Part shown: positions 23,706-31,473 of the stretch, piece after piece
Layout: every line of letters begins with the position of its first letter
Position numbering within the stretch: the first letter of the stretch is position 1
IMG/VR virus record: IMGVR_UViG_3300007276_000010
Location: 1 to 47,842 of that record
Direction: 5' to 3' (one strand)
DNA from: a virus
Length of the DNA stretch: 47,842 nt
Made by a program: the position numbers and the translations under genes
The notes under the pieces: model-generated
Database searches by the model: none
What the model was told of the DNA's origin: nothing
The model's input: only the letters and a program-made list of their open reading frames with translations

Positions 23706-24064
23706 TTATCACAATAACCAGCCGACCAACCGTGAAACGCTCGAACCTGATGTTTTCTATCATACGGGTTCGCTGCACCTTCGTTAGACCGTTGTCCGTC
23801 TTTGTAAAACTCACGAACACCGGCGGACATATTTTTAACCGCGTCACTAACATGGTCGTCGAACTCGTAAGGTTTACGATTAACATACTGTTCGAACTGC
23901 TCGCGATTACACACCCGTTGCCATGTGGAACTTAACGGTTCGTCACCCCACAGACTCCACATGTCAAACGTTCCGACCTTTCGATACACTACCCAGTTTT
24001 TATCATACGAGCGTTCCGGCCACGTACCGTAATGCTTAACCGCGTCGGCTACTGTTTTACTCAT
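23684..24064 (-). CDS. Hypothetical protein with ribosome-modulation-factor-like C-terminus
   Basis: A 126-residue protein. The C-terminal GQRSNEGAANPYDRKHQV followed by AFHGWSAGYCDKW recalls the G...NPY...W..GW pattern of ribosome modulation factor (RMF), which pairs ribosomes into inactive dimers. The N-terminal ~70 residues (YGTWPERSYDKNWVVYRK) are not recognised. A role in host translation is only a suggestion. It overlaps the upstream gene by 4 bases. Confidence 0.5.
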   Translation of the reverse strand: MSKTVADAVKHYGTWPERSYDKNWVVYRKVGTFDMWSLWGDEPLSSTWQRVCNREQFEQYVNRKPYEFDDHVSDAVKNMSAGVREFYKDGQRSNEGAANPYDRKHQVRAFHGWSAGYCDKWRVLPK

Positions 24065-24213
24065 AACACACCCCCAATGACGTCACGTAGACGTAAAACT
24101 TCAAACACTAGACCGATAGCGCAGCCACCAATAATAAATGCCACAGTCGTGATGACCGTTGCATATGTGCGCCAAAACGATAGCGCGGTACGTAAATTAG
24201 ATAATTGACCCAT
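24061..24213 (-). CDS. Small membrane protein
   Basis: A 50-residue protein with one transmembrane helix (YATVITTVAFIIGGCAIGLV). GGAG stands 7 bases upstream, directly after a GC-rich hairpin (24227-24242). It overlaps the next gene by 4 bases. Unknown function. Confidence 0.6.
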   Translation of the reverse strand: MGQLSNLRTALSFWRTYATVITTVAFIIGGCAIGLVFEVLRLRDVIGGVL

Positions 24214-24226
24214 GGTTTACTCCGTT

Positions 24227-24242
24227 GCGCCCCGTGGGGCGC
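24227..24242. other. GC-rich hairpin ahead of a leftward gene
   Basis: GCGCCCC/GGGGCGC, 7 bp with a 2-base loop, followed rightward by TTTT and leftward by the AACGGAG ribosome site of the gene at 24213. A similar hairpin plus AACGGAG precedes the gene at 39437. Confidence 0.55.
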
Positions 24243-24254
24243 TTTTGATTGATG

Positions 24255-24464
24255 TTAGTCGCAACGAGCAGCGATGAAATGTTCAACAGCTAATAAACCT
24301 TTAACCTTTTTAAAACCTGGTAAAAATTTACCGTCGTCGTCCATCGCGTAGATTGTACCGTCCGTCAAACAATAATCATCTTCGCCAAATGAGAAAACAA
24401 CAGTGTCGCTAAATGCTGTAATACCGTTGAATTTATTAGCTACTTGATTGATTAATGTTGTCAT
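24255..24464 (-). CDS. Small hypothetical protein (leftward island)
   Basis: A 69-residue protein (MTTLINQVANKFNGITAFSD...). The ATG at 24464 has GGAG upstream and lies downstream of the promoter; the longer frame starting at 24497 would begin inside the -10 and is rejected. First gene of a four-gene leftward island. No family recognised. Confidence 0.6.
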   Translation of the reverse strand: MTTLINQVANKFNGITAFSDTVVFSFGEDDYCLTDGTIYAMDDDGKFLPGFKKVKGLLAVEHFIAARCD

Positions 24465-24495
24465 GTCGTTTACTCCGTTTCGTTGTTGATACGTC

Positions 24496-24523
24496 ATATT
24501 AACACTATTGACGGTTGTGTCAA
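24496..24523 (-). promoter_or_regulatory. Leftward promoter with operator (site 6, perfect)
   Basis: On the minus strand: -35 TTGACA (24518-24523), 16-base spacer, -10 TAATAT (24496-24501). The repeat TTGAC-GGTTGT-GTCAA (24508-24523) is identical to site 5, and the flanks (CAAGCGTT, AATTATTTTTAAAT) are also shared. Confidence 0.75.
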
Positions 24524-24561
24524 GCGTTACGACTCAATTATTTTTAAATATCTCGGGGCGG

Positions 24562-24570
24562 TGTTATACT
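24562..24570 (+). promoter_or_regulatory. Extended -10 promoter for the tape measure operon
   Basis: TGT followed by TATACT (24565-24570), 31 bases before the ATG at 24601. Back to back with the leftward promoter, in the same layout as at 21170-21243. Confidence 0.55.
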
Positions 24571-24600
24571 GTGGATATTATTCACACGGGGTGACTATTA

Positions 24601-25779
24601 ATGTCTAACGTTATATCAAGCTTTTTAGTCGGTATCGGTTTTGATTACGATAAGAAGTCGGCGAAACAGATCGAAGGTGGCATCGACACGATAAAGTCGA
24701 AAGCACTACAACTCGGGGCGGTCGTCGCGGGTGGTTTCGGCCTCAAGTCGTTAACCTCTGATTTCGCATCAAGTGCCGATATGCTCGGTAAATTCTCGCA
24801 AGTGTTCGGTGTGAATGCCAACGAAATACAAGCTTTCGGTAACGCACTGGCCACCGAGGGCGGTACGCTCGAATCATTCATGAATCAAATCGAATCGATT
24901 GAACGGGCGCGCGCGCGTATCCGTGTCGGCGATGTGGGATTCTTCGCGCCAGCCGGCAAAGCTGGACTTGACCCAAACGTTATCGCCAACGCGAACAACG
25001 CAACAGATGCTTACCTGGCGCTTGCCGATTCGTTTCGTAGCATGAACAACCAGCAACGAATTAACGCAGCCGAAGCGCTCGGGCTAGATGAGTCGAGTAT
25101 CCGACTATTATCACAAGGTCGTGACGCCGTTGAAGGTCTGGTTAGTAAGTATCGCAACATCCAGCCGTTAACAGGTCAAATGACCGACGACGCCGCAGAG
25201 ATTAACCGTCAATGGGTCGAAGCGTCAGCTAACATCAAAGGAGTGGCCAACGCGATAAGTGCTGATTTATTACCTGTTATTAATGATATCACCAAACAGA
25301 TTAACGGATGGTTTGGCGAGAATCGTCAAGAATTAATCAAAGATATCGGTGCGGGCACTTCGTTTTTATTTGGCAACCCAACATCAAACCAAGCCGCGCG
25401 GGTAATGGACATGCTACATAGTATAGATGTGAGCGCAGGTGTATCAGAAGGCCCGAGACGTTATTCGTATCCGATACCCGATGATGACCCATTTTTACCA
25501 GATTGGTTAACGACGCCATTTAATAACCTCTTTGACCTTCAATTATCTAATCCGTTTGCGAGTCAACCCGATCCGTTCGCGCCTCGAATGATTGAACAAG
25601 ACGCATCGACTTCATCAATGACGCAAAAATATAAAACAACGACGAATCAACCGATACAGTCTAACGTTAACATATCACTGAACCTTGACGGTTCGGTACT
25701 TGACAGACGGACAGTTAAGATCGTTGATGGTATGGCGCAAACTGCAATCGACGACATATCGTCAAACACTGGGGGTTAA
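24601..25779 (+). CDS. Tape measure protein (short)
   Basis: A 392-residue protein after the chaperone pair and before baseplate genes. Helical N-terminal part (FLVGIGFDYDKKSAKQIEGG, then VVAGGFGLKSLTSDFASSAD), a middle RFA-type helical region, and a C-terminal part with NVNISLNLDGSVLDRRTVKI as in many tape measures. It sets tail length and is ejected at infection. At ~390 residues it predicts a short tail of roughly 60 nm; that is inference. Confidence 0.75.
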   Translation: MSNVISSFLVGIGFDYDKKSAKQIEGGIDTIKSKALQLGAVVAGGFGLKSLTSDFASSADMLGKFSQVFGVNANEIQAFGNALATEGGTLESFMNQIESIERARARIRVGDVGFFAPAGKAGLDPNVIANANNATDAYLALADSFRSMNNQQRINAAEALGLDESSIRLLSQGRDAVEGLVSKYRNIQPLTGQMTDDAAEINRQWVEASANIKGVANAISADLLPVINDITKQINGWFGENRQELIKDIGAGTSFLFGNPTSNQAARVMDMLHSIDVSAGVSEGPRRYSYPIPDDDPFLPDWLTTPFNNLFDLQLSNPFASQPDPFAPRMIEQDASTSSMTQKYKTTTNQPIQSNVNISLNLDGSVLDRRTVKIVDGMAQTAIDDISSNTGG

Positions 25780-25780
25780 T

Positions 25781-26431
25781 GTGTCATTATTAAGTATATT
25801 CACACCGAACGCGCCGACCATGGCGGGTTACGAGTTTGACGCGGTTCTCGAAGATACGTTTGAAGCAAGTGTGGACTTAACCGGTTACACGATTGAACTT
25901 GGAGCACGAGTAAGTGATCACCGCATCGTTAATCCGTTTCGTTGGTCTATCGTTGGCGCAATTAGTAACACACCATTGAAAGCGGGTTTAACTGATTTTG
26001 TTGGTGGCGCTACGAGTAATTTTATCGGTAATTCTGGCATCGCTTCTACTGTAGCGGGTTTGTCGGCGGGTTTCCTCGCGGGTAGTTCCGAGACGCGTGC
26101 GAGTTCAACGCTTGACTTTCTAATCACGTTGATGACCACGGGTGAACCATTCGACGTCGACACGGGTGACGTGCAATTAACCAATATGGTTATTGTAAAT
26201 TTACGTCGCACCAAAGACCCGTCAAATGAGAACGGTTTGATATTCGAAGCGGATTTACAAGAATATAACGTGTTGACCACTGTGCTACGTAAAAACCAAC
26301 CGAGTACGGCAATACTTAACGCTAATGACCCGAGCGTATCGCAAGCGAGCGCATTAACGAACCGTGGTGAGATTAAAGGGCTCTACCCGTTACCGTCATC
26401 AATCACAGCTACAAACGGGGTAATAGTATGA
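25781..26431 (+). CDS. Baseplate protein (Dit-like)
   Basis: About 216 residues from the GTG at 25781, which has GGGGG just upstream; the ATG at 25685 lies inside the tape measure gene. YEFDAVLEDTFEASVDLTGY at the N-terminus and TLDFLITLMTTGEPFDVDTG followed by MVIVNLRRTKDP resemble Dit-like baseplate proteins that connect the tube to the hub. Its order before the plug and hub genes matches the Pam3-type baseplate. Confidence 0.6.
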   Translation: MSLLSIFTPNAPTMAGYEFDAVLEDTFEASVDLTGYTIELGARVSDHRIVNPFRWSIVGAISNTPLKAGLTDFVGGATSNFIGNSGIASTVAGLSAGFLAGSSETRASSTLDFLITLMTTGEPFDVDTGDVQLTNMVIVNLRRTKDPSNENGLIFEADLQEYNVLTTVLRKNQPSTAILNANDPSVSQASALTNRGEIKGLYPLPSSITATNGVIV

Positions 26432-26727
26432 TAACCGTTCCATTACTCAACGGTGCGAGCAATGCGCATCAACAGTTTAACATTCAGTTAGGTGATAACT
26501 TACTCACGTTTATTGTTAATTACATTACCGTAGCTGGTCCGTCGTGGAGCGTGGACATAACGCGCGAAGGCGTGACGCTTATATCGGGCGCTATGCTCGA
26601 ACCGAACGCGGTGAACACTGATAATTATAACGCGGGTATTGGTCGATTAGTTTTCACAGGTGCGGCGGTAACGCTCGATAACCTGGGGACTGATAATCGT
26701 TTAGTGTGGGTGTCTGACGATGAGTAG
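26428..26727 (+). CDS. Baseplate plug protein (Pam3 gp18-like)
   Basis: A 99-residue protein: IPLL-type start with QQFNIQLGDNLLTFIVNY, then SWSVDITREGVTLISGAML and a late FTGAAVTLDNLGTDNRLVW. This pattern matches the small plug proteins of the cyanophage Pam3 type that close the baseplate channel. Overlaps both neighbours by 4-8 bases. Confidence 0.75.
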   Translation: MITVPLLNGASNAHQQFNIQLGDNLLTFIVNYITVAGPSWSVDITREGVTLISGAMLEPNAVNTDNYNAGIGRLVFTGAAVTLDNLGTDNRLVWVSDDE

Positions 26728-27589
26728 TTATAATAACCGACGTTGGTCGATGACGCTTGACGGTGAACCGTTTATCGAGGAAACAGAAGGGCGTCAGTTC
26801 AAGTGCACATTTGAGATATTACACGACTTTGGCGGCTATACGAGTTACGCCGATGTAGCGTTATATAACCTCAGTACGGATACAGCGAATAAGGCGTTCC
26901 CTCGTGGTACTGTAATGTCGTTCCGTGGTGGTTATACCGATTCAATCGACACGTTGTTCACAGGCACGATTAACAACGTTCTACGCGAGCGAGTTGGACC
27001 GGATACGATAACACGATTAATTTGTCGTGGCGGTAAACTTGTTGATAACCAAACACAGATAAATGAAACGCTCGGTAAAAACGCTAAAGTGACTGATATT
27101 ATACGATCGTGTGTTACGGCTATGGGTTACCCTATCATAATGGACGATGCGCAATTTGCAGATATTGACCCGTATGCGTTTGGTTATGCTCTCAGCGGCG
27201 ACCCACGTGTGTACATGGACGAGTTAGCACAAGCGCATAACTTTGATTACGTGATTGAAAATGAACGAATGGTCGTGGTACGTAAAGGTTATTCGCGTCA
27301 AGGTGAAGTACAAGTCGTGTCACAGTTCACGGGGATGGAAGGTATACCCGAAATCACCGAAGTCGGCGTCGACGTAACGGTTCGTTTAAATCCCAAACTG
27401 CACATTGGTGGTATGTATCGCATCGAGTCGGATTTGGCCACTTTCAACTTTAGCAACCTGTATTTTGTGGACATACCCAAATCGGCTGGTGTCGGTGAAT
27501 ATAAAATATTTCGCCTTACGCATACGGGTGACACGTGGGGCGACGCTTGGTCGACTAAAATAACAGGATATAAAGAGTTGACACCATAG
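26720..27589 (+). CDS. Baseplate hub protein (gp27/Mu gp44-like)
   Basis: A 289-residue protein. The N-terminal half has FKCTFEILHDFGGYTSYADV and FRGGYTDSIDTLFTGTINNV, as in gp27-type hub domains; later VYMDELAQAHNFDYVIENER is typical of the hub family. It forms the centre of the baseplate on which the spike sits. The spike gene follows only after a ~1-kb RNA-rich gap. Confidence 0.75.
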   Translation: MSSYNNRRWSMTLDGEPFIEETEGRQFKCTFEILHDFGGYTSYADVALYNLSTDTANKAFPRGTVMSFRGGYTDSIDTLFTGTINNVLRERVGPDTITRLICRGGKLVDNQTQINETLGKNAKVTDIIRSCVTAMGYPIIMDDAQFADIDPYAFGYALSGDPRVYMDELAQAHNFDYVIENERMVVVRKGYSRQGEVQVVSQFTGMEGIPEITEVGVDVTVRLNPKLHIGGMYRIESDLATFNFSNLYFVDIPKSAGVGEYKIFRLTHTGDTWGDAWSTKITGYKELTP

Positions 27590-28094
27590 TCATTAATGTA
27601 TAATATCGTACTCGTTGGTGACACAGTAGTGACGATACTGTAATCAGATGAACGAGAGCCCACTCGGTGTAGCGATACGGTGCGGGTGTAAACAGCGAGA
27701 TGAGTATGGTAAGCTGTTACGGGTAAGCAGGTAAAACGAGGCGTCGCTCACAACACGCCTATCGTCATCGAGTCGATAAATGTCACGACCACCAACCCGA
27801 CAAGTTACCGCACACGTGGTGAACATTAACCGACTGTTGTTGGTGTTTTAAAATCTTGACTGGCAAAGAGCCGTTACCGCACACGCGGTTTATTATATTG
27901 TTAAGACTCTTTAAAGTTGGGAGCAGCTTATAAGCCCTCGCCATGCTACGAATTGATGAACAGCTCAATCGGAAGATTCTTTAACAATGTGATTTATTTT
28001 CAGTTGGCCTAGATATCCGCTCGCGAGGCGGGGACGCAGGTTCAAATCCTGCAATCACATTCGATGGTTCATTCCATAACTGGAGGTGGTCCGC
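27590..28094. other. 505-base gap without a clear gene, with small hairpins
   Basis: No convincing gene. Contents seen: a 17-base near-repeat GTTACCGCACACGTGGT (27804-27820) and GTTACCGCACACGCGGT (27873-27889), each able to form ACCGC-ACAC-GYGGT; a tRNA-like element (27986-28061); and a hairpin AACAGC/GCTGTT near 27690. Unusual in an otherwise tightly packed baseplate operon. Confidence 0.6.
27986..28061 (+). tRNA. tRNA-like element, degenerate (possibly Arg GCG)
   Basis: A 9-bp acceptor-like stem AATGTGATT/AATCACATT and a perfect T arm GCAGG-TTCAAAT-CCTGC are present, plus CAGTTGG as in D loops. The anticodon stem TCCGC/GCGGG closes the loop TCGCGAG, which would read GCG but has C instead of T before the anticodon, and the D stem is weak. 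No CCA is encoded. It may be a decayed tRNA or a tRNA-like signal. Confidence 0.45.
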
Positions 28095-28238
28095 ATGTGG
28101 CAAGGCACAGACACCTTGCAGCCACGTAACGTCGTGTTAGACGTAACCGAGGCAAACCAAGTCCAGAACGTTGATTTTAACGAGGGCATTACAGAGAAAA
28201 CTGTACTCGCTACCCTGACTATAAAAGAGCCGCGATAG
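28095..28238 (+). CDS. Small hypothetical protein in the RNA-rich gap
   Basis: A 47-residue protein (MWQGTDTLQPRNVVLDVTEA...) with a strong ribosome site GGAGGTGG 5 bases before the ATG. The first 30 bases of the gene can fold: GTGG CAAGG pairs with CCTTG and CCAC (28097-28125), which could control translation. No family recognised. It lies between two RNA elements in the gap after the hub gene. Confidence 0.5.
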   Translation: MWQGTDTLQPRNVVLDVTEANQVQNVDFNEGITEKTVLATLTIKEPR

Positions 28239-28478
28239 ATAAACGGGTGATACGCTACCTTAAGTGCGAAGTTGAAATTAAAAAGACGTTAAGCTGACGT
28301 TAAAATCCTCGAATCGACCCATACTTAACTGAGCAAGTCGATAGGGGTAATACTAATTCAATCGGGTATGAGTTCCCCCTATTGTAAAACATGTAATGGA
28401 ATCTGCGACGCGCCTAATGTGGCCAGCAATAAGAGCGAATAACATTAACCTCAAGAGCAGTGAGGCACATTAAATTAA
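28239..28478. other. 240-base gap ahead of tRNA-Ser
   Basis: No clear gene. A stem ATAGGGG/CCCCTAT spans about 28341-28382. A 24-codon frame at 28368-28442 (MSSPYCKTCNGICDAP...) has a Cys cluster but a poor ribosome site and is doubtful. Confidence 0.45.
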
Positions 28479-28565
28479 GGAAATATCGCATAATGGTATT
28501 GCAACGGGTTGCTAACTCGTCGTCGAGAAATCGACCTATAGGTTCGAGTCCTATTATTTCCGCCA
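28479..28565 (+). tRNA. tRNA-Ser (anticodon GCU)
   Basis: Acceptor GGAAATA/TATTTCC, D loop with ATAATGG, anticodon stem ACGGG/CTCGT with loop TTGCTAA (anticodon 28511-28513), long variable arm GTCGA-GAAA-TCGAC as expected for serine, T arm ATAGG-TTCGAGT-CCTAT, discriminator G and an encoded CCA. It should read AGC and AGU codons. Confidence 0.9.
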
Positions 28566-28580
28566 AATTCCTCGTTATTT

Positions 28581-28605
28581 GCCCTCTATGTGAGGGCTTT
28601 TTTTT
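28581..28605 (+). terminator. Strong terminator after tRNA-Ser
   Basis: GCCCTC/GAGGGC with a 5-base loop and eight T. It lies only 18 bases before the spike gene, which is read in the same direction with little room for a promoter, so read-through or antitermination must supply the spike mRNA. Confidence 0.85.
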
Positions 28606-28622
28606 GTGTTACACTTGACGAT

Positions 28623-29288
28623 ATGAATACTGCATCGTTTACTGAATATACGAAACGCTCGTTTTTTGAAATGATGAAAAACGTTGCGACGTCAATACCG
28701 GGTCATGTCATAGCATTTGACCCGTCGACTCAACACGCCCAAATACAAATCGGAGTTGTCCGTAAGGACGTCAACGGTAAACTATTTACACCCACGCCAC
28801 TAATCGAAGTACCTGTCCATTTTGGCGGCGGTGCTGAGTTCTTCCTCGAATACGAAATTAACGTGGGTGACGAAGGTGTAATACTTTTCTCGCAACGTTG
28901 TATCGATGGTTGGAAAACAACTGGTGGTGTCGGTAACAATCCCATATTACGTTTTCACGACATGAGTGACGCGGTTTTTATACCTGGCGTCCGTTCACAA
29001 CCCAATGTGATCACAACGTTCGGTAACGACGGTATTCGCATCCGTAACAAAGACGGATCACATTTTATCTGGTTGAAGAAAGACGGCACGATTACAGCGA
29101 CCAATTCAAACGGGTCGTTAACCATTAGCGCGGCGGGTGGTTTTCAAGGTGACTTCACATCGTTTAACGTTCAATCGCCGTCATTCACACATAACGGCGT
29201 TAACGTTGGCGACGACCACAAACACACAGCTGGAACATATAAAGCAGGTACAACGCCTGTGACTGAATCATCGGGTAATCCATCATGA
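28623..29288 (+). CDS. Baseplate spike (gp138/Mu gp45-like)
   Basis: About 221 residues from the ATG at 28623; the in-frame ATG at 28590 falls inside the terminator hairpin. The N-terminal region VIAFDPSTQHAQIQIGVVRK and VPVHFGGGAEFFLEYEINVG is the OB-like domain of gp138/gp45 spikes; a beta-helix follows, ending with VNVGDDHKHTAGTY, a likely metal-binding tip. It pierces the host outer membrane. Confidence 0.75.
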   Translation: MNTASFTEYTKRSFFEMMKNVATSIPGHVIAFDPSTQHAQIQIGVVRKDVNGKLFTPTPLIEVPVHFGGGAEFFLEYEINVGDEGVILFSQRCIDGWKTTGGVGNNPILRFHDMSDAVFIPGVRSQPNVITTFGNDGIRIRNKDGSHFIWLKKDGTITATNSNGSLTISAAGGFQGDFTSFNVQSPSFTHNGVNVGDDHKHTAGTYKAGTTPVTESSGNPS

Positions 29289-29638
29289 CAGTGAGACTAA
29301 TCGACCCCGAAACGGGTGACATCGTTACTAGCGGTGTGCAATTCACGACAGAAGTCGAGGAAATAGCACAAACCGTTAAGACACGTTTACGTTTATTCCT
29401 CGGTGAGAATTTCCGCGACATCACCGACGGCACGCCATGGTGGGAGTCGATACTCGGTAAAGCGGGAACGCTATCGAGTAAAGAAGCGATCATTAAAAGT
29501 CGTATCATACGCACCGAGGGCGTTGTTCGTTTGACGTCGTTTAGCACTGATTTCGACATCAATACTCGCGTGTACAGCGTCAACGCTGGTATACTAACGA
29601 CATACGGCAACACGGAGTTAACAGTGACAAATGGCTAA
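29285..29638 (+). CDS. Baseplate wedge protein (gp25/GPW-like)
   Basis: A 117-residue protein with EEIAQTVKTRLRLFLGENFR followed by DGTPWWESILGK and SRIIRTEGVVRLTSFST, the pattern of gp25-type wedge proteins that initiate sheath assembly. Overlaps the spike and J genes. Confidence 0.8.
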   Translation: MTVRLIDPETGDIVTSGVQFTTEVEEIAQTVKTRLRLFLGENFRDITDGTPWWESILGKAGTLSSKEAIIKSRIIRTEGVVRLTSFSTDFDINTRVYSVNAGILTTYGNTELTVTNG

Positions 29639-30836
29639 TATAACGTCGACGGGCTACGTATTAAAGACGCAAAACGATTGGTACGCTCAAGAGCGCCAAT
29701 TATATTTAGATATCGACGCAAATTGGAACCTTGACGCGTCCACACCTGACGGCCTGAAATTATCATCAGACGCTGAGATATGGGCGAACCTAGACGAGAT
29801 TGGCCAACGGGCGTATAACTCGAAAGACCCAAACAAAGCGAAAGATTACGACCTAGATGTGATCTGTTCACTTACCGGTACGATACGCAGCCAAGGCACC
29901 CCGAGCAATGTGGAATTAACGCTCAGTGGTGTAGCGGGTACGGTTATCATCGCGGGTAAACTGATTGAGTCAAGCGTTGACGGTTCTCAGTGGGCTACTG
30001 ACATTAACGCTACGATTGGCGTCGGTGGTACTGTAACGGTCAACGCCACATGTACCAGTAACGGCGCGACGCAAGCGAGTATCGGAACGTTAACTCGTAT
30101 CGTATCGACTGTTGGCGGTTGGCAAGGTGTCACGAACGCCACGGTTGCCACACCTGGAACAAACGTACAGAATAACTCATCGTTGCGATTAGAACGTGCA
30201 AAAGCGGTCGCTCGACCTGGTTCGAATCAAGTTGATAACATGCTCGGTGAGATATTCGCCGTTGATGGTGTTAGACGCGCTATCGTGCTTGAAAACGACA
30301 CGGACGTTACGGACGCTAACGGATTACCTGAACACAGTGTCGCGCCAATTGTAGATGGTGGGACGGATGCTGACGTAGCGCTCGCAATATTCCGTAAAAA
30401 GAACCCCGGTTGTAAATTACACGCCGCCGGCACGAGTGTAACGGTTAACGGTGTTTATGATAAATATATCACCAACGCCCGCGACATTACGTTCAGTAGA
30501 CCAGTTTATGTCGACATGACGATTAACGTCACTATTCAAAACGATGGGTCGTTGCCGGGTAACGCGAACGACCTAATCGTTGCTGCAATACTGAATTACG
30601 CAGCGGGCGACCTCGTAGCTGCTGAATGTGGATTTAACGTATTAGGTTTCGACATCGGCGAAGAAGTCCCCGTGTCGCGCATGTACACGCCGATTAACCA
30701 AGTGATTGGAACATATGGTAACGCATACGTGACTAACCTAACGGTTAACACGTTAACAAGCGGTCAAGTCGCTATCGACTTTAATGAATTGTCGCGGTGG
30801 ACATCGGGGAATATCACGGTGGTGATCAATGCCTAA
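29631..30836 (+). CDS. Baseplate J-like protein
   Basis: A 401-residue protein matching phage P2 J-like wedge proteins: an N-terminus starting with YVLKTQNDWYAQERQLYLDI, a middle with NNSSLRLERAKAVARPGSNQ followed by VRRAIVLENDTDVTDANGLP, and EHSVAPIVDGGTDADVALAI. Forms the baseplate wedges with the gp25-like protein. Overlaps the following gene by 8 bases. Confidence 0.85.
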   Translation: MANITSTGYVLKTQNDWYAQERQLYLDIDANWNLDASTPDGLKLSSDAEIWANLDEIGQRAYNSKDPNKAKDYDLDVICSLTGTIRSQGTPSNVELTLSGVAGTVIIAGKLIESSVDGSQWATDINATIGVGGTVTVNATCTSNGATQASIGTLTRIVSTVGGWQGVTNATVATPGTNVQNNSSLRLERAKAVARPGSNQVDNMLGEIFAVDGVRRAIVLENDTDVTDANGLPEHSVAPIVDGGTDADVALAIFRKKNPGCKLHAAGTSVTVNGVYDKYITNARDITFSRPVYVDMTINVTIQNDGSLPGNANDLIVAAILNYAAGDLVAAECGFNVLGFDIGEEVPVSRMYTPINQVIGTYGNAYVTNLTVNTLTSGQVAIDFNELSRWTSGNITVVINA

Positions 30837-31467
30837 CAATCGGATATACGCACAATACGCCGACAAACCGAAAGCTGTTCAATGGTATAATATCACTCCG
30901 TCGCTGGGCGATGAAATTAGTTCAGCTTACGAATTGGTGCGTAATACATACGACATCGACGCTGCGGTTGGCGCTCAACTTGACGTCATTGGTCGGATTG
31001 TGGTCATTGACCGAGGTTTTGAGTCATTCATTGTGTTCAACCCAGACACGTATTTCGGAGGTGACGGGCTCGCTCCACAATTCGGCGGTGTTGACTCACA
31101 ATTCGAATCAGTGGGTGCCGTTCTAAGTGACGAAGTGAGTGACGCTATATTCCGCGTGCTAATTCGTGCTAAAATAGCAAAGAACAATTCAGAGGCAACC
31201 CTCGACGGCGTTGCTGGTGCGTTAAGTTATATTACGTCATCGAATAACATTCAAGTCATTGACCACGAAAACATGACAATGAGTGTATCATTCGGTTCAG
31301 AATTGACAGATATTGAAAGGTTTGTTTTTAACTCGTTCGACGTTGTTCCGCGACCTCAAGGTGTGCTATTCTTGGGTTACACGGAAGAAACGGCGATTAC
31401 ACAATTCGGTGGTGCGTTCGGTTGGGGCGACACACGAGCTAACTTTGGTTTCTACTTCGGAGCATAA
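30829..31467 (+). CDS. Baseplate protein (DUF2612-like)
   Basis: A 212-residue protein with YELVRNTYDIDAAVGAQLDV followed by IGRIVVIDRGF, a FRVLIRAKIAKNNSEATLDG segment and a C-terminal GVLFLGYTEETAITQFGGAF, as in DUF2612 proteins found after J in many contractile phages. Probably the wedge part that holds the tail fibre. Confidence 0.8.
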   Translation: MPNNRIYAQYADKPKAVQWYNITPSLGDEISSAYELVRNTYDIDAAVGAQLDVIGRIVVIDRGFESFIVFNPDTYFGGDGLAPQFGGVDSQFESVGAVLSDEVSDAIFRVLIRAKIAKNNSEATLDGVAGALSYITSSNNIQVIDHENMTMSVSFGSELTDIERFVFNSFDVVPRPQGVLFLGYTEETAITQFGGAFGWGDTRANFGFYFGA

Positions 31468-31473
31468 CCACAC

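Noticed and set aside
24465-24497. Longer start of the leftward gene at 24464
   Set aside because: The extra codons cover the -10 box of its own promoter.
28368-28442. 24-residue Cys-rich gene
   Set aside because: The ribosome site is poor and too close to the ATG; not called as a gene.
27590-28478. Group I intron or split tRNA
   Set aside because: No recognisable intron core pairings; the tRNA-like acceptor stem closes on itself.
28590-28622. Upstream ATG at 28590 for the spike gene
   Set aside because: It lies inside the terminator stem-loop and has no ribosome site; the ATG at 28623 is used instead.
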